From: Streptomyces bacillaris
GTDB lineage: Bacteria; Actinomycetota; Actinomycetes; Streptomycetales; Streptomycetaceae
DNA length: 64,000 nucleotides
Assembly (NCBI RefSeq): GCF_003268675.1
Contig: NZ_CP029378.1
Span: forward strand, 7,254,001-7,318,000
Direction: 5' to 3'
The position numbers and the translations under genes were made by a program. The notes below the pieces were generated by a model. That model saw nothing but the letters and a program-made list of their open reading frames with translations. It was not told the origin of the DNA and searched no databases. Each line of letters begins with the position of its first letter. Positions within the stretch are counted from its first letter, which is position 1. This document shows, one piece after another, positions 58,961-64,000 of the stretch.

Positions 58961-60403
58961 TCAGTGCTCCTCGCCCCGGGCCGCCGCCAGCAGCCCGGAC
59001 CAGTCGGGGATCTTCACCGGCCCCCGCCCCAGCGAGCGCCCCAGGGCCTCCTCCGCCCGCTCGATCGAGAGCCAGCCGTCCCACTCCACCGGCCGCTGCC
59101 CCCACGCCCGCAGCACGGCCAGCGGGTCGTCGGCGGCGGGCCGCCGGGCGAGCAGGGGCGCGTCCTCGATCAGCGAGGCGACGGTCTCCTTGGCGCAGGA
59201 CCGGTTCGACCCGATCACCCCGGTCGGTCCGCGCTTGATCCACCCGGCGACGTACTGCCCGGGCGAGGGCACCCCGTCCCGCAGCACCCGCCCCGCCGCG
59301 TGCGGCACCGTCCCGCGCACCGGGTCGAAGGGCAGCCCGGGCAGCTCCACGCCCCGGTAGCCGACCGCCCGCAGCACCAGCTGGGCCTCGATGTCCTCGT
59401 ACGTTCCCGTGTCCTGTACGCCACCGGCGCCGTCGGGGACCGTACGGGCGAACCGCACCCCCGCCACCCTGCCCCCGCGCTCCAGCAGCTCGACGGGGCG
59501 CAGGAAGAACCGCAGCCGGATCCGTCGTACGCCGTCGTACGCCGCCCCGGACGGGCCGTACACGGTTTCGGACGGACCGTGTGCCGCCCCGGACGGCCCG
59601 TACACCGGCCCGGAGGGCGCGGGCTCTCCCCGTACCGCCCAGCGGCGCAGCACCTCCAGGTTCCGCCGGACCACCGCCGGCAGCGGCAGCCCGTCCGGGG
59701 CCGCGTACGCCGGGTCCCGCGCCAGCTCCGCCGGGTCGACGACGATCCGGGCGCCGGGCAGCGCGCCCAGTTCCCGCAGTTCCTTGGTGGTGAACCGGGC
59801 CTGGGAGGGGCCGCGGCGCCCCACGATGTGCACCTCGCGCACCCGGCTGCCCGCGAGCGCCCCGAGCGCGGCCCGGGGGACGTCGGTGGCGCGCAGCTCG
59901 TCGGCACCGCGCGCCAGGATCCGGGCCACGTCGACCGCCACGTTGCCGACCCCGATGACCACGGCCGAGCGGGCCCGCAGGGCGAAGTCGTCGGGGGCGG
60001 AGTCCGGATGCGCGCTGTACCAGGAGACGAACCGGGTGGCGGAGCAGCTCCCCGGCAGTTCCTCGCCCGGCACCGCGAGCGGGCGGTCGGCGGCGGCCCC
60101 CACGCAGTAGACCACCGCGTGGTACAGCTCCGCGAGCCGGGCCGGAGGGACGCCGTCCGCCCCGCCGATCTGCACATGGCCGACGAAGGTGACCCGCTCG
60201 TCCTCCAGGACCGCGCGCAGGCTGTTCTGGAGCGATTTGATCTTCTCGTGGTCGGGCGCGACCCCGTACCGCACCAGGCCGTACGGGGTGGGCAGCCGGT
60301 CCAGGACGTGGACGCGGACCTCGGGCACGAGCGACTGGTTCAGCAGGGCCTGGGCGGTGTAGACCCCGCTGGGACCGGAACCGACGACGGCGACTCGCAG
60401 CAC
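58961..60403 (-). CDS. Ferredoxin/adrenodoxin-type NADP+ reductase (FprA-like)
   Basis: A 480-residue FAD/NADPH enzyme that passes electrons to ferredoxin, often for cytochrome P450s. VAVVGSGPSGVYTAQALL binds FAD, PTPYGLVRYGVAPDHEKIK is the family signature, AVVIGVGNVAVDVARIL binds NADPH, and YVAGWIKRGPTGVIGSNRSCAKETV closes the FAD site. GTG 60403 follows GAGGTG. A heptapeptide insert (SGPVYGP, SGAAHGP, SETVYGP) of about 28 residues, absent from typical FprA, lies before the second Rossmann strand set. No ferredoxin or P450 gene is adjacent. Confidence 0.92.
   Translation of the reverse strand: MLRVAVVGSGPSGVYTAQALLNQSLVPEVRVHVLDRLPTPYGLVRYGVAPDHEKIKSLQNSLRAVLEDERVTFVGHVQIGGADGVPPARLAELYHAVVYCVGAAADRPLAVPGEELPGSCSATRFVSWYSAHPDSAPDDFALRARSAVVIGVGNVAVDVARILARGADELRATDVPRAALGALAGSRVREVHIVGRRGPSQARFTTKELRELGALPGARIVVDPAELARDPAYAAPDGLPLPAVVRRNLEVLRRWAVRGEPAPSGPVYGPSGAAHGPSETVYGPSGAAYDGVRRIRLRFFLRPVELLERGGRVAGVRFARTVPDGAGGVQDTGTYEDIEAQLVLRAVGYRGVELPGLPFDPVRGTVPHAAGRVLRDGVPSPGQYVAGWIKRGPTGVIGSNRSCAKETVASLIEDAPLLARRPAADDPLAVLRAWGQRPVEWDGWLSIERAEEALGRSLGRGPVKIPDWSGLLAAARGEEH
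59541..59624. repeat. 21-bp tandem repeat, 4 copies, in the reductase gene
   Basis: Units start at 59541, 59562, 59583 and 59604, each coding seven residues (GPSGAAY-type). The first and third are almost identical (GCCGCCCCGGACGG). Confidence 0.8.
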
Positions 60404-60527
60404 GGCACACCTCTTTTCGGAGGGTGCTTCCAGCATCGCACCGACGGCCGGATCGCGTACTGCGCGCCTCCTGCACGCTGCCCGGCGCCGACACCGGCGT
60501 CCAGCGCGCGCACCGAGCAGCCCCCGC

Positions 60528-61202
60528 TCACGTCATCAGCGCACGCATCCGGTTGATCTCCACGGTCTGCGAGGCGACGACATCGCTCGCCATCTCCTCG
60601 ACGAACACGTCGTTCCCCTCGGAGAGCGCCTCCGTGGCCATGGTGATCGCCCCCTGGTGGTGGGTGATCATCAGCTCCAGGAAGAGCCGGTCGAAGGTCT
60701 TGCCCCGCGCCGCGCGCAACTCCTTCAGCTGCTCCTCGGTCGCCATACCGGGCATTCCGCCGTGGTCATGGTGCTCCGGCTGTTCACGGTCCTCGGCGCC
60801 GTTCCTTTTCAGCCAGCCTTCCATCGCGCCGATCTCCGGTTTCTGGCCTGCGGATATGCGCTCGGCGAGGTTCTTCACGGAGGTGGACGAGGCCCGTTCC
60901 GGGACGAGTTCGGTCATCACGAGGGCCTGGGCGTGGTGCTCGATCATCATCTGCGCGTAACGGAAGTCGGCGGAGTTCGCGGTGTCCCTGCTCGCCTCCT
61001 TCGCCGCCTCCTCGGCGGTGAGCGTCCTGGCCGGCTCGCCCGGTCTGCCGGGGGCCACCACCCCCGGACCTGTGTCCTTGCCCGCGGCCGGTTTCGTGGC
61101 GTCGCCGCCGTCGTCGCAGCCGCCCAGGGTGAGGACGGCGGCAACGACCGCCGCCGCGAGGGCGGTTGTGCGCAGCCGGGCGGACGGGCGGTGGATCAAC
61201 AC
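60528..61202 (-). CDS. DUF305 exported lipoprotein
   Basis: A 224-residue protein. The lipoprotein signal ends TLGGC with Cys29. The ferritin-like four-helix DUF305 fold shows its two His pairs, RYAQMMIEHHAQALVMTEL and LFLELMITHHQGAITMATEAL, which bind metal in relatives; an internal HHDHGGMPGM stretch could bind copper. GTG 61202 has AGGAGG 4 bases before it. It is divergent from the LVIVD protein, a pairing I know from other Streptomyces, and both may serve metal handling at the cell surface. Confidence 0.88.
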   Translation of the reverse strand: MLIHRPSARLRTTALAAAVVAAVLTLGGCDDGGDATKPAAGKDTGPGVVAPGRPGEPARTLTAEEAAKEASRDTANSADFRYAQMMIEHHAQALVMTELVPERASSTSVKNLAERISAGQKPEIGAMEGWLKRNGAEDREQPEHHDHGGMPGMATEEQLKELRAARGKTFDRLFLELMITHHQGAITMATEALSEGNDVFVEEMASDVVASQTVEINRMRALMT

Positions 61203-61344
61203 GGCGACCTCCTGTGCCACATGGGTGTGTTGCAGACCGTTCCTAGCACGCTTCCTCGGGGGCGAAGATCAAAAACTTCATTACGTCTCTGTTGCCATCT
61301 GTTGATGTGTACATGAGAGGGACGATACTGCCGGGGTCCGAGAA

Positions 61345-61363
61345 CCGTTCGAACCCCGAACGG
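61345..61363. promoter_or_regulatory. 7-bp inverted repeat in the LVIVD leader
   Basis: CCGTTCG-AACCC-CGAACGG just upstream of the ribosome site of the LVIVD gene (start 61381). It may be an operator or a hairpin that affects translation. Confidence 0.4.
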
Positions 61364-61380
61364 ATACAAGGGAGGACGCA

Positions 61381-62877
61381 GTGATCTCGTTGCACACCAC
61401 CCGCGTGCGGCGCAGACGTCTGGGCGTGGCGGCAGCCGCGGCCGGGCTCTTCGCCGCGCTGCTGACGGCCGCCCCCGCAGCGGCGACACCCGACCCGGGC
61501 GACGTCCCGCTCGAACGCGGCTCCGTGACGACCAGTCAGCAGGCCGAGGCCCGCGCCGCCATCCGCGGCGGCGACATACCGGGCGTGGACGAGATCGTCC
61601 ACAGCTCCAACATCAAGCACCTGACGAACGTCCCGAAGGGCGCCCTGAAGGGCACCAACACGGACCTCGCGTTCCAGGGGAAGTACGCCTACGTCGGCAA
61701 CTACGACGGCTTCGTCGTCTACGACATCAGCAACCCGAAGAAGCCGAAGACCGTCTCCGAGGTGCTCTGCCCCGGCTCGCAGAACGACATCTCGGTCTCC
61801 GGGAACCTGCTGTTCCTCTCCACCGACTCCTCGCGCAGCGACGACTCCTGCTCCAGCACCACCCAGCCCGCCACGGAGAAGTCCTCCTGGGAGGGCATGA
61901 AGATCTTCGACATCAGCAACAAGCGCCACCCCCGGTACATCGCGGCCGTCGAGACCGCCTGCGGCTCGCACACGCACACCCTCGTACCGGACAAAACGAA
62001 GAAGAACATCTACATCTACGTCTCCTCCTACGGCCCCAACGAGGCGTTCCCCGACTGCCGGCCGCCGCATGACGGCATCTCCATCATCAAGGTGCCGCTC
62101 AAGGCGCCGCAGAAGGCCCGTCTCGTGGACTTCTCGGTCCTCTTCCCGGACGGCGGCAACCCGGGAGCGCCGGAGAACCCGGGCGTCACCAAGACGTCGG
62201 GCTGCCACGACATCACGGTCCTGCCCTCCCAGGACCTCGCGGCCGGTGCCTGCATGGGTGACGGCATCCTGTTCTCCATCAAGAACCCGGAGCGCCCGAA
62301 GATCATCGACCGGGTCCAGGACAACGTGAACTTCGCGTTCTGGCACTCGGCCACCTTCAACCAGGGTGCGAAGAAGGTTGTCTTCACCGACGAGCTCGGC
62401 GGCGGCGGCGCGGCCACCTGCAACGAGGAGATCGGGCCCAAGCGGGGTGCCAACGGCATCTACGACATCGTGGGCAAGGGCGACCACCGCAAGCTGGTCT
62501 TCCGCAGCTACTTCAAGATCGACCGCCACCAGGCCGACGTCGAGGTCTGCGTCGCCCACAACGGCTCGATCATCCCGGTGAAGGGCCGCGACATCATGGT
62601 CCAGGCCTGGTACCAGGGTGGTATCTCCGTCTGGGACTTCACCAACTCCTCCAAGCCGAGGGAGATCGCCTTCTTCGAGCGCGGCCCGGTCACGCTGAGC
62701 CAGGTCACCACGGCCGGCCCCTGGTCGACGTACTACTACAACGGCCACATCTACTCCAGCGACATCGCCAAGGGCTTCGACGTACTGAAGCTGACGGACA
62801 AGCGCACCGACCCGGCCGAACGGGTCAAGCTGGACGAGCTGAACGTGCAGACGCAGCCGGACTACTTCGCCCGCTGA
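61381..62877 (+). CDS. Secreted LVIVD-repeat beta-propeller protein
   Basis: A 498-residue exported protein. An Arg-rich signal (RVRRRRLGVAAAAAGLFAALLTAAPAAA) is cleaved near residue 35, and the RRRR start suits the Tat system. The mature part is a propeller of LVIVD blades: YAYVGNYDGFVVYDISNPKKPKTV, DISVSGNLLFLSTD, MKIFDISNKRHPRYIAAV, GISIIKVPL, GGISVWDFTNSSKPREIAFF. Several conserved Cys suggest disulphides. AAGGGAGGA lies before GTG 61381. The blade repeats bind partners or metals; function unknown. Confidence 0.86.
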   Translation: MISLHTTRVRRRRLGVAAAAAGLFAALLTAAPAAATPDPGDVPLERGSVTTSQQAEARAAIRGGDIPGVDEIVHSSNIKHLTNVPKGALKGTNTDLAFQGKYAYVGNYDGFVVYDISNPKKPKTVSEVLCPGSQNDISVSGNLLFLSTDSSRSDDSCSSTTQPATEKSSWEGMKIFDISNKRHPRYIAAVETACGSHTHTLVPDKTKKNIYIYVSSYGPNEAFPDCRPPHDGISIIKVPLKAPQKARLVDFSVLFPDGGNPGAPENPGVTKTSGCHDITVLPSQDLAAGACMGDGILFSIKNPERPKIIDRVQDNVNFAFWHSATFNQGAKKVVFTDELGGGGAATCNEEIGPKRGANGIYDIVGKGDHRKLVFRSYFKIDRHQADVEVCVAHNGSIIPVKGRDIMVQAWYQGGISVWDFTNSSKPREIAFFERGPVTLSQVTTAGPWSTYYYNGHIYSSDIAKGFDVLKLTDKRTDPAERVKLDELNVQTQPDYFAR

Positions 62878-62912
62878 TCGAGGGCAGGGCACGTACTCCG
62901 CCGAGCACGCCC

Positions 62913-62948
62913 CACTGATGGGGCCGGTACACACCGGCCCCATCAGTG
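62913..62948. terminator. Terminator with a 16-bp perfect stem
   Basis: CACTGATGGGGCCGGT and its exact complement around an ACAC loop, 35 bases after the LVIVD stop. No T-run follows. Confidence 0.8.
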
Positions 62949-63088
62949 CGTGTGCATGCGCGTGCGACGCAGATTATTCATTGACCGATGAGGCGGGGCA
63001 GGGACATGCTGTAGGCCGCGCCTGGATCCGGCGACGCGGGGGATCGCCGGAGTCAGGCGCGCTCCCGGGGATACGGCTCGTCAGGGGC

Positions 63089-63277
63089 TCAGACGCCGGT
63101 ACGGGCGTTACGGGCGCCGGCGCCGGTCGCGGCGGCCCACTCCACCAGCAGACGCTGGTACTCCGCCTCGTCCTGCGGGGACAGGTAGCCGCCCGAGCGC
63201 TGCCACAGGCCGCGGATGTCCGCGTTGACTTCGGTGGCGGAGCGCGTGGAAACGGACGACGACGACATCGGGGACAT
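63089..63277 (-). CDS. Small hypothetical protein, Streptomyces type
   Basis: A 62-residue soluble protein with the core ATEVNADIRGLWQRSGGYLSPQDEAEYQRLLVEWAAAT, a pattern I recognise from short conserved Streptomyces proteins of unknown function. ATG 63277 has TAGCCT 7 bases upstream and no ribosome site, a leaderless layout. Confidence 0.65.
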   Translation of the reverse strand: MSPMSSSSVSTRSATEVNADIRGLWQRSGGYLSPQDEAEYQRLLVEWAAATGAGARNARTGV

Positions 63278-63284
63278 GGATACA

Positions 63285-63290
63285 AGGCTA
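63285..63290 (-). promoter_or_regulatory. -10 hexamer of a leaderless promoter (small protein)
   Basis: TAGCCT on the minus strand, 7 bases before the ATG. Confidence 0.45.
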
Positions 63291-63406
63291 CGGCCCCGAT
63301 CCGATGATCCGACCCCTCGCGGGACGGGATATCCCTCACACAGCGGGGATTCGGGGCGGGATCTCGGTCACACTCCGGGCCCTGGAGGGGTTACGGGCGG
63401 CCCTTG

Positions 63407-63520
63407 GGCCGCCACGGGCTCACCCTCCACCGACTGACGCTCCACGGGTTACGGGCTCCGCCCTCCGTCGGCTCACGCTCCACGGGTTACGGGCTCTGCC
63501 TCCCGTCGGCTCACGCTCCA
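63407..63520. repeat. 38-bp tandem repeat (3 copies) over the end of the PAP2 gene
   Basis: Copies at 63483-63520 and 63445-63482 differ at a few bases; a more decayed one covers 63407-63444. The first copy codes the C-terminal residues WSVSRREAEPVTRG of the PAP2 protein and the others lie after its stop. Confidence 0.8.
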
Positions 63521-64000
63521 CGCGTACCCGGCGACGGCGAACGCCACCACCGCGACGCCCAGCAGCACCCCGCCCACCACATCGGTCAGCCAGTGCACCC
63601 CCAGATACAGCCGGGTCACCGCCACCCCGGCCACCGAGACCGCCGCCACCCCCACCGAACCGGCCCACAGCGCCGGACCGGCCCCGTACAGCCGCAGCAG
63701 CCACAGGAGCAGTCCGCAGCTCACCACGGCCGTCATGGCGTGCCCGGAGGGGAAGGCCGCGAAGTGGGCCGTGTCCACCGGCTCCGGCCAGCGCGGGCGG
63801 TCACGGTCGACGGCCGCCTTCACCCCCTGCTGGAGGAGCGAGCCGAGCAGACTGGCCGCCGCCACCCACAGGGCGAGCCGCCGGGCACCGCGCCACCACA
63901 GGACCACCACGGCCACCGCGACCAGCGCCCGCATCGTCCAGGGGTCCCAGAACCAGTCCGTCAGCACCCGGTTGACCCGGACCTGTCCGGGGTCGGCCAG
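63473..64000 (-). CDS. PAP2-family membrane phosphatase, partial
   Basis: The last 175 codons; the frame continues past the window edge. Helices LVAVAVVVLWWRGARRLALWVAAASLLGSLL, MTAVVSCGLLLWLLRLYG and VVGGVLLGVAVVAFAVAGYAW are visible. The three phosphatase motifs are KAAVDRDRPR, FPSGHAM and TRLYLGVHWLTDV. It would dephosphorylate a lipid such as undecaprenyl pyrophosphate or phosphatidate. The C-terminal residues are encoded by the 38-bp repeat unit. Confidence 0.9.
   Translation of the reverse strand: MADPGQVRVNRVLTDWFWDPWTMRALVAVAVVVLWWRGARRLALWVAAASLLGSLLQQGVKAAVDRDRPRWPEPVDTAHFAAFPSGHAMTAVVSCGLLLWLLRLYGAGPALWAGSVGVAAVSVAGVAVTRLYLGVHWLTDVVGGVLLGVAVVAFAVAGYAWSVSRREAEPVTRGA

Noticed and set aside
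61340..61365. tRNA-like GTTCGAACCCC stretch
   Set aside because: It resembles a T-arm, but no acceptor, D or anticodon arms can be folded around it; it is better explained as a 7-bp inverted repeat.

Overview
The window is high-GC (about 72%) actinobacterial chromosome, and everything points to a Streptomyces: strong G/C bias at third codon positions, many GTG starts, 4-base ATGA/GTGA gene overlaps, leaderless promoters of the TAnnnT type, a rare TTA codon (bldA-type control) and typical Streptomyces families (TerD, PucR, FUSC, DUF305/LVIVD). I see no rRNA, tRNA, CRISPR array, prophage or intact insertion sequence. The mobile or decayed DNA I can support is one 5'-truncated DUF1345 pseudogene and one short MITE-like stretch.

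Layout. 1-8.2 kb: PadR-type regulator tail, acyl-CoA dehydrogenase, IclR regulator, secreted neutral ceramidase, a FdhF/YdeP-type molybdopterin oxidoreductase and the DUF1345 remnant. 8.2-12 kb: secreted alpha/beta-hydrolase lipoprotein with a two-component system. 12-23.7 kb: a long, tightly overlapping minus-strand operon for a surface glycan or glycolipid. It holds a GT4 glycosyltransferase, a SAM methyltransferase, a 1467-residue GT-C arabinofuranosyltransferase-like protein (DUF3367/AftD type), a stand-alone condensation-domain acyltransferase, a second methyltransferase, an EamA-type exporter, Trm112 and a FkbM methyltransferase. A DUF3068 (PorA-family) membrane protein lies just upstream. 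23.9-25.2 kb: small membrane protein and PucR-type regulator.

25.3-32.2 kb: a divergent cluster of six genes (SDR, aldehyde dehydrogenase, glutamine-synthetase-like ligase / FadR-type regulator, ethanolamine-type permease, C26 gamma-glutamyl hydrolase). Together they read as a complete gamma-glutamylation route for ethanolamine.

32.3-40.6 kb: a stress and envelope block. It has two TerD proteins and a downstream membrane protein with an apparent frameshift, a BlaI-type repressor with an M56 peptidase, a helix-hairpin-type small protein, two DUF21/CBS proteins, TatA and a voltage-gated-type ion channel. Three copies of one palindrome (core TCTACAGGCCTGTAGA) sit in the three divergent intergenic regions, so the block looks like one BlaI regulon.

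40.6-64 kb: mixed chromosomal genes. They include a geranylgeranyl-reductase-like flavoprotein, a stand-alone LigD phosphoesterase domain, GH16 glucanase, aldo/keto reductase, Ser/Thr kinase, HAD phosphatase, Lrp regulator, FUSC protein, lactonase, CbiX-like protein, BadF-type kinase, uracil-DNA glycosylase, BNR-repeat protein, cupin, GNAT, methyltransferase, ferredoxin-NADP reductase, DUF305 and LVIVD secreted proteins, and a PAP2 phosphatase cut by the window edge. Short tandem-repeat arrays recur right at or after stop codons here.
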